Shown here one piece after another: positions 25,911 to 37,656 of a DNA stretch of 64,000 nucleotides (position 1 is the stretch's first letter; each line of letters starts with the position of its first letter). The notes beneath the pieces are model-generated. The model worked only from the letters and a program-made list of their open reading frames with translations. It was not told where the DNA came from and made no database searches. The translations under genes were made by a program, and so were the position numbers. This stretch comes from Phoebastria nigripes (Eukaryota; Chordata; Aves; Procellariiformes; Diomedeidae): contig JAYKAV010000012.1 of NCBI GenBank assembly GCA_035582835.1, positions 2,011,877-2,075,876 of the forward strand, given 5' to 3'.

Positions 25911-26642
25911 AGATGCCAACCTGGAGAATGTTTGTAAATGAAACGAGAATCAGGAGAACAACGAAGAAACAGGATGGAAATGAAAAAAAAGTATTTGCTC
26001 TGCCTCAATGCTAGAGACGCAGTTAGGTGAAACTAAGCTCCCTGCAGAGTTTAACTCCTGCTCTGACCCGCTTAGATCCTGCTTTCCCAAACTTTTCCCT
26101 GCAGTTGCCAGTGCAAACTGTATCGATCCTNTTCTCCCCGCGTTGGGGTGCAGTGCGGCTGGTCACGCTGACGTGGTGGTGGCTCAGTCGGGACTTGGTG
26201 GCATTTCAGGAGCCGCCTGAGATGGAAACTGCTCTCTGCCTGAGGTCTGAAAGTTTGAAAAATAGACTTTAATTCTGCAGCACAAAACACGTGTGTGGGT
26301 ATACCGCTTTTCTTCTCTGATATAACTGCAGTGTTAGCAGAGATTAGATTTCCTTTTTTAAAGATGCAGCTTGTTTTCTCTATTCCCNGAACTTAACATT
26401 TGTGAGTATTTTCTTCGCAAATGTTTCACAAGCATTATGAATCTCCCCAAGTAATTTGTTCATAATTGCACATATTTTCAATAACTGTTTATAAGTTTGG
26501 TACCAACATAGTGCTCTTCCATCCAGTCTTCTAAAAGTACTACAGAAATAATCATGAAAGACTACAAAAAGAAGGGTAAAAGTTTCTTCTATATATACAG
26601 CACTTTGACTAGGAAATCTAAGTCTTGTGCTGTCCGTTAAGC

Positions 26643-26664
26643 AAAAAAAAAAAAAAAAAAAAAA
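26643..26664 (+). repeat. A22 homopolymer
   Basis: Twenty-two uninterrupted A residues; no polyadenylation signal in the 30 bases upstream. Confidence 0.9.
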
Positions 26665-27763
26665 TCATTTAGCTGTTCAGTTAAAAGATGTTTTAATTCC
26701 TTTTTTTCGTTAATGAAGGTATGTGGCTATTACATCCCTTAAATTGCACTGAATAAATGCGTATTTCTTCATAGTGTGCATGACCCTGGTTTAAATAAGA
26801 CTTTAAACACATTTAAGTTGCTAAACAATCTTAGTGGTATAGTGAGATATTACGGAAATTATCTTTTGACCGTGTGCTTTGATGGAGGGCAGTTGCCTGG
26901 TGAAGCCAGCGCTGACTGCAACGAAGAAGACGCCCAGTGTGCAGCGACGTCCCCTGCCAGAGGAGTGGCCCTGTGCCAGCAGCAGCTCCTCGGAGCAGGG
27001 GCTGGAATGGGGCACAGGTGAGGGCAGCCCAGCCACCGGAGCAAGGAGCGGGCAGTTAACTCCCAGGGCACTAATGTCTGCAGCTGAACTACTCCAAGGC
27101 ACCGGTCAATGCCTACGTTTTTGGAGAAGACTCTTTTGATTTTGGTATTGCTGTTTTTATGGCTAGGTACGCTCTAGGAATGTAGTAGTAGCTTAAATTC
27201 TTAAGTTTGCTTAACTTCTGCTAAGCTCTGNTAAACCCATTTAATGCATGTATTTATAGCTTAGTCTTCTTGGTAGCATAGGATGAGCTCCAGTAAATTA
27301 GTTAGGTCTTTTTTATGCTTATAAAAATAATGTTCACTCAGTCAAAAAAAGAATCGTGCTGGGTGGGATTTGCATCTCAAATCAAAGAGCAAATGACAAA
27401 TACTCCTCCTGAACCTGGCCGAGCAGGGAGAGGTGCTCCCACGGCTGCTAACGTCCAGAGGCAAACCTCCGTGGTGACAGGCTCCAGCTGACTGTAGGAC
27501 AGGCTTGAAGAGAAAACTTAAAATACAACAGTGCCTCTTCTTGTTACTTTAATTGGAGAATATTTTATCTGCGGGAGCCTGGTGGTCGCAAGTGAAGCTG
27601 CTTGGAAGACTTTTCTAGGACGTTTTACATACACAGACACACTTCATACTCACCATTTTTTTCCCTGATTTTGCATATTTTAACTGTTAAAATACACTAT
27701 TAATATCTGATGTGACAGATAAATTTCACCACTTGCAAATGTTGGTTTCATTCTTTTGCTTGC

Positions 27764-28381
27764 TTTTTTTTTTTTTTTTTTTNNNNNNNNNNNNNNNNNN
27801 NNNNNNNNNNNNNNNNNNNNNNNNNNNNNNNNNNNNNNNNNNNNNNNNNNNNNNNNNNNNNNNNNNNNNNNNNNNNNNNNNNNNNNNNNNNNNNNNNNNN
27901 NNNNNNNNNNNNNNNNNNNNNNNNNNNNNNNNNNNNNNNNNNNNNNNNNNNNNNNNNNNNNNNNNNNNNNNNNNNNNNNNNNNNNNNNNNNNNNNNNNNN
28001 NNNNNNNNNNNNNNNNNNNNNNNNNNNNNNNNNNNNNNNNNNNNNNNNNNNNNNNNNNNNNNNNNNNNNNNNNNNNNNNNNNNNNNNNNNNNNNNNNNNN
28101 NNNNNNNNNNNNNNNNNNNNNNNNNNNNNNNNNNNNNNNNNNNNNNNNNNNNNNNNNNNNNNNNNNNNNNNNNNNNNNNNNNNNNNNNNNNNNNNNNNNN
28201 NNNNNNNNNNNNNNNNNNNNNNNNNNNNNNNNNNNNNNNNNNNNNNNNNNNNNNNNNNNNNNNNNNNNNNNNNNNNNNNNNNNNNNNNNNNNNNNNNNNN
28301 NNNNNNNNNNNNNNNNNNNNNNNNNNNNNNNNNNNNNNNNNNNNNNNNNNNNNNNNNNNNNNNNNNNNNNNNTTTTTTTTT
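27764..28381. other. Assembly gap of 590 N between T runs
   Basis: N occupies 27783-28372. T19 lies directly on the left (27764-27782) and T9 directly on the right (28373-28381). The gap probably hides a long T tract or a repeat that could not be assembled, and its size may be an estimate. Open frames drawn through the N run are meaningless. Confidence 0.95.
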
Positions 28382-31300
28382 GTACCCCTTCAGGGAACGG
28401 GGATCTGAGGCAGAATTGGGAGAAATATCGAGCTCATGTTGAGTAAAAGACACCTCGCTTCTCTCAGGGGATTGGGGGTACAGGAATGCTACCTGCACTC
28501 AAAGTGGGTAAAAGGAGGAAAATGTAGCCATATTACCCTTTTTGATTGCTGTCCCTGTATAGTAGGAGATACTTACCCACTTTTCTCCTTTTTAACAATA
28601 AGCTTCTGTAGAGTATAAAATCCACTTATGTTAAACACAGGATGTGCTGTATGTGATGCAGGAGCCTGTGCTTTCTTGGACAAAAGTAGAATTTCATCAA
28701 CTCGCATTTTCCCCCAGCATAAGACTGATGCCACTGAACAAGAATACTGTAGTTTCATTGCTAGCAATAGAACAATGTTCTATTAAGATTATTCAAGCGT
28801 AATAACTCCTGCTAATAAACTAGAAAAGGAAAAATAAAAGACTCTTACATAGCATGTCCAATAGAACAAACGCCAGTGATGTCATGAGTTTCTTAGTCTG
28901 TAAACTGTGGGTTTTTCCAGGCTAAACTTTCTAGTTATACTTATGAACAGTGGAGCTAAAAATTAAAAAGCCTAGATCCAGAACATCATCATGTAATTTT
29001 ATTAAGAACAGATGGGTGGAAAACTCCCTTGAGCGCTGTCTTAGCTGCCTGCCATTCACGGGGTGGCAGCCGATAATGTACTTGATGGACCTCTGTGTCC
29101 ATCTGTTAGTCGATCTATCCAATACTCCCTGGCTAAGGAAACACTTCAAACTTGAAACTTCGAACAGCGTAGTTAAATGCCAGAGTTGTTTTGTAGTACT
29201 TATAGATTTTGCTAGTTCACACTTGAGAACGTTTTCTGTGATTCATCAAGTGTTATCTTGATTTGTATCATTTATTAGGAGTATATCTTAATGACAGACT
29301 TAAGGTATGTTATGTGGTTGTACTGTTTGATATTCAGTGTTCTGATAAGACAATCTGAAATAACACCTGCTGTGATTTATTTCCTTACTGACTGATTATC
29401 ATATACTAATTCGTGTACCTCTTAAAGAATAGATTTTGCTTCAGGAGACTACCAAATTTTAGGAGGAAATGATCTTGGTATTTTCAGAAAAGGGAAAGGG
29501 CGGGGAAAGCTCCAGGAGTTACTCTGCCTCTCCCACAGTGTGTTGGTGTTGGGTGACTAGAGATGCTGTATGCTCTGTGGAAAAGCTATTAATCTGGTTG
29601 TCAAATAAAACAGCCATCTCTAAAGAGAGAACACTTAATGGATTTTGGGGGTTTGGTCTTTATTTTTATTTTTTCCTTATTTCCTGTTGCCTTATCTATA
29701 CTTGATTGGGAAAAGTGCCTTGAAAAAATAGAGCTTCATAACTTAGATTGGATCGCTCGTCCTCTAGCAAAGAATGTACTCTGCAGCTCCCCTGTGTATT
29801 AAACAAATAAATATAAAAGGTTTAACACCAGCTTGTGTGGTTACCAAGAAGTAAAAGCATTACTTAAAGCAGTAAAAAGGATGTGAAGATTTAGTGCTGC
29901 TGTGCAGTGCACTAAATAACACCAAATTAACTCATAAAACATGTCAAGACTTGGTACTTCAGCCACTCCATCTGTGTACAGCTGCCCCTGTAACCAGGCT
30001 GCCTACTGTGCTGGTGATGAGGCTTTGTAGGCACCTTTGGAGAAAATGCTCAGTGGTGCAACATATTTGTGAAGACACTTAGCTAAGCCAGAGATGGACT
30101 AACTTTAAAGCACGTATTTCTTTTTTTCATGACCTTACTATAAATGCAAGTGTCTGTTCTCCATGAAAAAGGTTCGTAAATCATGACTGGGGGAAGGAAA
30201 GAGCAGAAAACCACCGGGTTGCTGGTGTCGATTTGAGATTTGCTGTATAAATCTAACTTATCAGGAGGTTGTTAGACAGCAAAGTGATGTTCACTATAGC
30301 TACTGCTAAGAAAACTGTTCAAGGCGTTNGGAAATTTTCACCGTACTGTAGTTTTTCTAAAATATTTTTTGGAATTTGGACAACATCATAGCAAACTGAT
30401 AGCTCTTTCTCTGTCCTCCCTGACCTAGTAATGTCTGATGGCTGCAGTAACCACAGCAAACATTTTATTGCAAAATTTATGCAGGTATTTTGACAGTGGT
30501 TTTTTAGCTACTTTTAGTGGGAGAATAGGAGAAGGGATGCTGTATTTTTCTCCTACTCTTCTTTTATTACCTGCAATGATCCGTCTCCTTTTCCTCTATT
30601 GCTCTCCTGCCTTCACTTGTGCTCCGTGGACTTCGTTGTGCCGTGGCTTCTGACTCCTGATTCAGGAGCCTCTGCTGCACAGGTTCCTCCTACCCCTTGT
30701 CTCCAGTATGCTCTTTCCTTCCTCCTAGGACATGGACTAGAATATTTTCTTAGTCTCACGTCTGGTCTGAGAAAAGTTTTTACTTCTGTTTTGCTGAGTA
30801 ACTTCAGCCATCAGTAGAAGTGTTTGTGCAGGCTCCTCCGCTTTTCCAGCGGCACCTACAAGCATCTTGACTTGTCCTTGGCAATGAAAAGTTTGAAGAA
30901 TGGCTCGTGTATTGGAAGTGCTCATGTTAGATGACAGCCTGGCTTCTGCAAACAAATGTTTCACAGTTATTTATGAAACTCTACTAGGTGTGTGGAGGGG
31001 AAAAGTGTTTGAATTATTTGGATGTAATTTCAAAATTGTAGGTGAGTACACTTGATCTCCATTTGAATGTGCCATCCAAACAATGTGGCCTGCTCTGCAG
31101 AGTAAGATGATGGTGAACGATGTTTGTGCTTCAGATAAGAGAAGCTGATTCATCAGAGTAATAAGAGTATTAATTACATACCTAACTGGAGGTTATTTTG
31201 TTCAGTCAACTATGACCGCTTGTATGAACTCATTCTCTTGTGTATAAATGTAAATACTGTCCTGTTGTCAAATATTCCTAAAATAGTATTTGTGATGATA

Positions 31301-31444
31301 AATTTTATTTAGGGCCCAAGGAAAACTTCACAGAAGTTTTGAGTTCATGGCTTTCAATGTGTTGAGCATATTTGTAGTTGAGTAGAGAAGCTGTGAAACA
31401 TCTTTCACTGTTGAATTTCAAGATCGTTTGTTTCTTGTTGGAGT
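28382..31444. other. Unique AT-rich non-coding DNA
   Basis: No gene or repeat recognised. The longest open frame is 103 codons at 28950-29261 (plus) and is unremarkable. T-rich simple sequence lies near 29663-29685. Confidence 0.55.
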
Positions 31445-31500
31445 ACAGAGGAGATGGTCTGGATGACCTCCTGGTAGACCTTTCAGCTCCTGTATGGAAG
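31445..31500 (+). mobile_element. CR1 3'-end relic
   Basis: The string gagatggtctggatgacctc, followed by ctggtagacctttcagctcc, matches the sequence just before the 3' terminus of amniote CR1 (typically ...gatgacctcctggaggtcccttccagcc...). On this strand the element would end near 31500. The terminal 8-bp repeats are no longer visible and the body upstream is not alignable by eye. Confidence 0.5.
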
Positions 31501-31699
31501 CAGTAAGCAAACTCGTCCCAGGAGATCACAGCTCATAGAGAGCAGGGTACCTTAAGGAGCAGGGTAGTCAAAGTTTCACAGGAGTCTTGGGTTTGCTCAA
31601 GGCTTCCTTTTTAAAATTCTGGAGCATCACTGTTTTTCTCCCTGGGATGTCAGGTCTTATTAATGTCGTAACTGAGCATCTTATTAAGAAAGTAATTCA

Positions 31700-31910
31700 C
31701 TAATGTATCTGTGGTATCATAGCTATCCTCACAGTACCCTTGCAAGGCACTGGAAACGTTAACCTCATTTTGCAGCTGGGAAAACCGAGGGATGGAATAT
31801 AAAGGATAGATGAGAAAAGGATTTTTGGTGGCACTTATGCATCTGTGCCCAAAGTTGTGATTATGAAAATCCCACTCAGCTGCTGCCTGAATTCCTGAAG
31901 TAGCTTCTCC
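31700..31910 (-). mobile_element. MIR-like SINE relic plus adjoining old repeat
   Basis: The plus strand carries atcctcacagtacccttgca at 31725, then acctcattttgcagctggga at 31762 and aaaaccgaggg. This is the reverse complement of the MIR core (canonical atcctcacaacaaccct and cccattttacagatgagg). Beyond it, 31825-31900 contains gaaaatcccactcagctgct, resembling another old motif common in reptile and bird genomes. A 134-codon minus-strand frame (32054-31650) runs through this repeat and is therefore not a gene. Confidence 0.45.
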
Positions 31911-32459
31911 TTCAACCTCAGAGGTCCTTGTGTGTCTCAAGCTCTGCTTCTCCATGCCCTCAGGAAGGCATTGGTCAGTCTGATCTGGACACTGGGACTT
32001 GGACTGTGGGGCGGAGATATTCCAGCACTTGGTGAAGGCTGTACCACAAAGCAATGGGGACTTTCTCTTTTCCTAAGCCAGTGCAGCCAGCTGTCACACA
32101 TGTCTGAGCATGCTCTTGGTGATGATGTTGCGACAAGTCCTTCCTCTTGCCTGCATTGCCCACCTCCCTGGAGAGGACCAGACTTGAAGGCTGCAGGGTC
32201 TCTGGTGCCGTTTGGAAACACAGGACAGTTTCTGTTCATTACATGAGTGTCTTGCTGTCCAGCACAAGTCTGACTCCTGTTCTGGGTATCTAAAGACTAA
32301 ACCCATGTAAGAAGTTTGTTGTCCCTGCTTGTGGATGGGTGATCTTTGTTCTCTCCTTGTTTCAAGAAAAATGGTGTTCCATAGAGAGGAACAATATTGC
32401 ATTCACATAGCATAGCATTGCAGTCTGGAAAAACAGTAAAAATATCAACTAATGTGTTA

Positions 32460-32560
32460 AATTATTTCATAATCACAGCATCAAAGAAAATAGGATTGTC
32501 AAGGTCCCTTAAAAGTTATCTAGTTTATTTTAACTTCATATTTTATGGACTTCTGGTAGT
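32460..32560 (-). mobile_element. CR1 3'-end relic, reverse orientation
   Basis: The stretch from tcataatcacagcatc through attgtcaaggtcccttaaaa to gttatctagtttattt resembles the reverse complement of the CR1 tail (atcatagaatcatagaat...ggttggaagggacctttaaa...gtcatctagtccaac). It is heavily decayed, about 100 bases. With the copy at 31445-31500 it shows at least two separate insertions in opposite orientation. Confidence 0.45.
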
Positions 32561-33203
32561 TCTCAGACATCAAAGTCTTGAGAAAGATGAGGAAAAGACT
32601 CACATGTAGATTTGGTAATTCTGTATGTCAGCTTTGGGGGAGCTGCAGTTAGAAGATGGCACTAGGCAGTTACTGCAGCCTAATTAAAATGTTTAGCTAT
32701 AGCAGGAAAAGCACAGTTAGGTAAGTAATGGCTTATTTCACAGATGTGCTTCATTATGCCCACTCTATCATTATGATCTGTGGATTTTTATTTTTTTTTT
32801 AAATAGTTGGCTGGTCACTTTGTTAGAAGCTTGTTCTAATTCACCCTTTTGCTCTAATTATACTAAAACTGCTCCTAACTGATAATTGTGTAGCTGTTTC
32901 TTCAATCAATCAACCAACAACAACAAAAAAATCTCCAGTGATGGGTTGTAACCCTTGTTGCTCCAGAGCCTGACCGTCCTTACAGTTGGAGTACTTTGCA
33001 CACTGCATAGTCTGATGTTTTTCGTACTCTTTCCTCCATGGACATGGAGAGCTGTTTACTCCCTTTGTTGGGTTTTTTTGGCAGTCTTTTACTACACACC
33101 ATCTGTGATCCTCTTCCGTTAACTACAAAAAGAGATGCCTGGGTGGAGAAGCAGGGGAGGGTGGAGAAGGTGCATTTCCTTCCGTGCAGACAGGCTGCCC
33201 ACC

Positions 33204-33230
33204 GGGGGGGGGGGGGGGGGGAGGTATAAA
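33204..33230 (+). repeat. G18 run followed by a TATA-like motif
   Basis: Eighteen uninterrupted G residues (33204-33221) are followed at once by aggtataaaaaaacgg. G runs of this length can fold as quadruplexes and often break assemblies. A TATAAAAA motif directly downstream looks like a core promoter, but no transcript or frame follows it, so promoter function is not claimed. Confidence 0.7.
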
Positions 33231-33298
33231 AAAACGGATGGGGGGCATTCAGGCATCTTCCAACCACGTCATCAGTGATGGTCACAGAGTTTTAAATT

Positions 33299-33407
33299 AG
33301 AAGTTTGAACTTCTGGATCTGGGTATGAAGTGGTGGATTTGGCCTCTGGATGCAAAGGTTAGAGTTTGAACTTCTACCGGTATCATGGTCATTTTCGTGA
33401 TGATACC
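33299..33407. repeat. Cluster of short palindromes with a repeated half
   Basis: AGAAGTT/AACTTCT around tg at 33299-33314 is a 16-bp palindrome. Its right part GTTTGAACTTCT recurs at about 33364-33375. Just after that, GGTATCAT (33379-33386) pairs with ATGATACC (33400-33407). Confidence 0.6.
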
Positions 33408-35551
33408 AGGTGCATAAAACTTCAGCTATCAGAGCCATCTGCAGGTTAGATGATAAGAACATAAGTTTCAAACTATTGAAAAGGAGGAAATGGTAGGCTT
33501 CATATTGCCTCTGATGGAGCAGCTGAGAAGCCTGAATCCGTTTTTTATCGGAGAATGAAAACTTGGTGAACTTGCCCAAAATGGATAAGGATGATTTATA
33601 TAGTGAAACATTTTCTCTATCAATTAAAAAAAGTAATGCCTAAGCCTTTGAAATAGATGTTTCAATTGCTTTTTGCATACCTTTGTTCTTATGATTAAAA
33701 TAGTATAAAAGTTGTCTGAATATATGGCAGATGAACATGTCATTTGGAAATGTCTTGAATTTAAATTATTATAGGAAGCACACAGATAATTTGAAAATGA
33801 AAAAAAAATTCTTAGGCTGTTACCTCTACTATTTATCTCCAGTTGTACAGCTTCTGGATACCAGCTTGATGATTCCTCAATAGCTCAATTCTGAGACATC
33901 TTCCATACTTTGATAAGTTTAATGCACTTGCTGTGCTGTATTATATTAAGACATTCCTTAGTTAAATTAACTCTTTGTTTTCCAATCTAAACATCTGGTT
34001 TATTATTCGGTGTAGAGGAATGTATCCATTTAAAATAAGGCTGTAATTTCCATCACTCCAGAATTTCGTGAGAGCCTTTGGATGTCATACACAAGTGATC
34101 TACTGAAGACTTGGATTTTACTTCTTCACATATATATTCTTAAGCAAAGCAGAGCAAGGGGTAGTACATTTTAGTAGATCACAAAAAAANCCCCCAACAA
34201 AACCACAGAAGACTTGAGTGCTTGAAGGCTTACCTCTCTATCCAGCTGCATCAACTGGTCTAACAAAACATACTGCCATTTCCTGCAAACTTCCCCTCAC
34301 TATATTTTTGACTGTCACAGCTAAAAAAGTGCGAATACTCTCTACATTTTCGTATTCTCGTACACTATTAAGTTACTAATAAGGTCGTAAAGAAACTAAT
34401 GTTGTTATGAAATTATATTTTTCCCTTTAAAAAATGTACTCCTGCTTTCTCTTTACTTCCAAAGGAGATGCTGTATCAAATTATGGGATCAGCGTATGCA
34501 ATCTGATGGCTGAGTCATCAGTGGAAAGAGCACAGAGAGAAGAATTGTAGTTTTCCATTACTTGCAGAAGATAAAATATGTTTGTTTTTTTTCNTTCATA
34601 CTACATAGGCATAATTACTCGATTCTTCTTACGCTCGGCATTTTGAATTAGCTGCTTTAGTGAGGATTCTTTCCTGAATCTTCTGAAGCAAGGTGGGCCA
34701 CCAAGCTGCTGGTTTGATATTTTAGATGGTGATAGCTGTGAATGTTTAAACTCATGTTTAAACCTGTGGTTTTAGTTCCTGTAGGGCATCCTAATTTTAT
34801 GTGACAGCAGCCCATTCTGGCAGTGTAGGTGGCCGCTCACCCGTGGCTGGTCCAGCGTCACCGCCTGGCCCTGATGCACTTGCTCATGTACCATGTTTTT
34901 GAAAAGGTAGATGGGAACATGGCGCTTTCCAATTGGTTTCCTGACCAGTTGATTTTTAAAGTATTACATTTGGTTACAAGTTAATTTACTCTGAAAAGCA
35001 CCTAGAGGTAGTATTTATTATAGTACACAAGAGTTGGAATCAGTAAAGTGTAATGGAAAAAAATTGTGCAGAAATTGGTGAAGATGGAGTGTCAAACAAT
35101 CTTGTATGGATTCATTGAAATGACCAGAACTGATATCGAAAATCTTTGCTGGTTTGGATAGTTATTGAAAAATTAATCCCTGCATTTAAGGAAACCCAAG
35201 TTTTGACATTAAATGGACCAAAATGCCTTAGTTGCTTACAATTGTTTGTTGTTTAGATTTATTCCCTACCTGTTTCTGTATAATGTCATAACAGGAGAAC
35301 TGGCTGTAATTGAAAGTGAAACCAAAAAAATAAAAAAANCAACCCAAGTTGCTCGTAAAATTATGAGGGTATGCATCGACTGGGCAGCAAAAAACAAACC
35401 ACAAAAAACCCCCTTGTGTGACCACAAGGATTAGCTCAAACACTGTGCAGATTTTGAGCCTGCCCTGCAGTTGGTTAGCTTATTGAACAAATTGCAGATT
35501 CATTCCATTTTCAGTAATTATCTGAGGTAAGTAATGATGGACTGTGAATTT

Positions 35552-35593
35552 ACAGCTAGTGTAATGTATTACACAGCTAGTGTAAAAGTATTA
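35552..35593 (+). repeat. Two-copy tandem repeat, 21-bp period
   Basis: ACAGCTAGTGTAA is repeated exactly at 35552-35564 and 35573-35585, head to tail. The rest of each unit differs by a small shift (tgtattac against aagtatta). Confidence 0.75.
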
Positions 35594-36552
35594 TCACCGT
35601 ATGCAGTTCGCTGACGGCTCTTTCCAATGCACAGCCCCTGATGGTCTTTGCGTAGGAGGATGGACATGGATACGGAGGTGAGGTTGAAGAGGGCGTTGCT
35701 GCTCAGAAACAATGTCTAGCGGTTTCTCCCACTCCCATAGGCAATTATATGCTAAATATTAATGTGCTTCTAGCCTCNATCAGTTCAATTCTCCTGGTCT
35801 GAAGTTGAATGGAAAGAAGGATAAATTATTTGAAAATTGAAGACATTTATCTATGACATCTCATTAGCATAAAGGGACTTCTCCTGATCCATGAAATTCC
35901 CAGTGTGGCATAAATGTATCTAACCCTCATCAATGATAAGGTCATCCATCAGCTCATATATTCTTTTCTATTACCAGAAGTTTATCCTCGGATCTATCAA
36001 AGGCCATTCATAAATTCATTTTAAAGGTGTTGTTTGGAGAGGATATTACATAGTATAATTCCAAGCACAAAATCAAGCTGTGATAACAGCTCTCTATCCG
36101 ACATACCAAGCTTTCTATCACACTTTATCACAGTTACAGATGTCAGTAAACAAACAGGTTTTCTCCCAGAAACAATATAGATAAGCAAAGGTGGCCGAGA
36201 AGGTGCAAAGAGTAATTTAGAGAGGAAAGCAGGTCTGGTAGATGTTTTCATTTTCGGTATCCTTTACAGGATAGAAAAAGCACGTTAAAAAATCTTATGT
36301 TTAAAATGACTTTGAATAATTCAATAAGATGATTCTCTAACCCTTATTTGTCTGCTCCAAAGTAGAAATAAAGGAATTACTGCTTTGTCAGTCGGTCACA
36401 TAAGACCTTGTATCACAGAGCTGCCGCAAGCGTCTGGGAAAGCTGCTACGGGGAAAGCGAAAGCTCCCTTCACGTTCCATTAAGGCGAAGGGGATGCTTG
36501 CTCGTCTGCACTGAAACGTGGGTCTCAGAGGAAATGCAGAGAAGGATTTTAT

Positions 36553-36649
36553 TAAGCTGGACTGACCCTTGTAATCACATGGGCTGTACTCACCGATCAC
36601 TAACCTGGACCAACCCTCCTAGTCACAGCTGCTGAATTGGGACAGTCAC
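36553..36649 (+). repeat. Imperfect 48/49-bp tandem duplication
   Basis: Unit one starts taagctggactgaccct and unit two starts taacctggaccaaccct at 36601. By eye they align at roughly 65 percent identity, with both ending in tcac. This could be an old local duplication. Confidence 0.35.
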
Positions 36650-37587
36650 TATTTCTTGCTTTCCATTTTCTCTGCATCTACAGAAAAAGTTTGTGGGTGC
36701 TGAAGTTTGGAAAGCGACAAGGAAATATAGTCTCCCTTATTTTTGGTTTGTTAGAAATACACCTTCAAACCAAATTAAATCTTTTATCTAAATAGGCTTA
36801 AAACAGTTTCTTTAGCTTTTTTTTTTTTTTTAAATCTTGAATTTGAGTTTGAAATAATGTAAAACAACAAAAAAGTTTTAGTGCAAAACCACTAAAACAA
36901 TGATTTGGCTTCTCCAAAATTGTCTGGGTTCCCTCCCCCCTGCCACCATTTTATCCTTTGGATGTTTTCAAACTTGTCTGTTTGATTATTGGGAACTAGT
37001 AATGTTAAAAGATATGCATTTCCAAAATGATGGTTTTTGTGAAGAATGTTAAACATAAGCCTCAATGAATTCAACATGCTTTCTGTATTTTGCACAGCAC
37101 AAGGAAAGATGGCTGATAATGTTTTCTTTACGTTAAATAGTTTGGGAGGTGACACTGCTCGGGCGCTCGCAGACAGGCCGCTGTCTCGCCTGGGACGTAG
37201 CAGGGACTGCCCACGTTGTTACCCCTCTTCTGCGGAAAAAATGGTACCTCCAAAATGTGGTATATCATTTGAGCAAACTTACTGACATTTGTGAAGTTTT
37301 TTGTCAGCCCGTGGTCTGCTTTCTTACTGAAACACTTCTGTGCCTTCCAGATGTGGTTATTCAGTGATGCAGTCTGTGTTTCTTAATGGTAGGCAGCGTT
37401 ACTTACATGCTTCAGCTTTTATTATGTGATTGATCGTTTTGTGGGAAGAAGAAACTTTATCGAGCTTGTGCCAGTTCATGCTATATTTAAATTTGGTCTT
37501 GAGACACTTCTTCAGAAATTGTGTTGTACTTGGATTAAAAACAGCCACTCTGAAAATAGTCTATATTACTGAAAAGTGAACCCAAAC

Positions 37588-37590
<3 letters not shown>

Positions 37591-37623
<33 letters not shown>

Positions 37624-37656
37624 GGAGTCAGAGGACTAGTTAGCTCTAACTCCAAT
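37591..37656 (-). repeat. T29 tract with adjoining hairpin
   Basis: Twenty-nine T residues (37591-37619) are followed by an inverted repeat: ATTGGAGT (37621-37628) with ACTCCAAT (37649-37656), one mismatch, then AGAG with CTCT, and a 10-base loop. Read on the minus strand this is a hairpin directly before an A29 tail. There is no AATAAA near it. Confidence 0.7.

Larger units (their letters stand above)
23979..27763. other. Non-coding DNA with GC-rich patches and A tracts
   Basis: Apart from the GC-rich patch at 25480-25910 and the A tracts listed separately, nothing is recognised. A smaller GC-rich patch lies at 26890-27080, where frames of 70-93 codons overlap on both strands, and another at 27410-27490. 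These look like compositional islands rather than exons. Confidence 0.5.
32561..37590. other. Unique AT-rich non-coding DNA with small local repeats
   Basis: No gene recognised. It contains the G18/TATA-like site at 33.2 kb, paired palindromes at 33299-33407, a doubled GTTTAAAC at 34744-34763, a 21-bp period repeat at 35552-35593, an imperfect 48-bp duplication at 36553-36649, a T15 run at 36817-36831 and a small CpG-rich patch at about 37155-37225. Confidence 0.55.

Noticed and set aside
25481..26014. 177-codon open frame, plus strand
   Set aside because: Lies in a GC-rich patch with equally long frames on the opposite strand, no known domain, and no promoter or splice context.
27680..28498. 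Very long open frames on both strands
   Set aside because: They consist almost entirely of the 590-base N gap.
31650..32054. 134-codon open frame, minus strand
   Set aside because: Passes through a MIR-like relic and an adjoining old repeat.
34744..34763. Two GTTTAAAC sites 12 bases apart
   Set aside because: Short AT-rich palindromes; nothing else supports an element.
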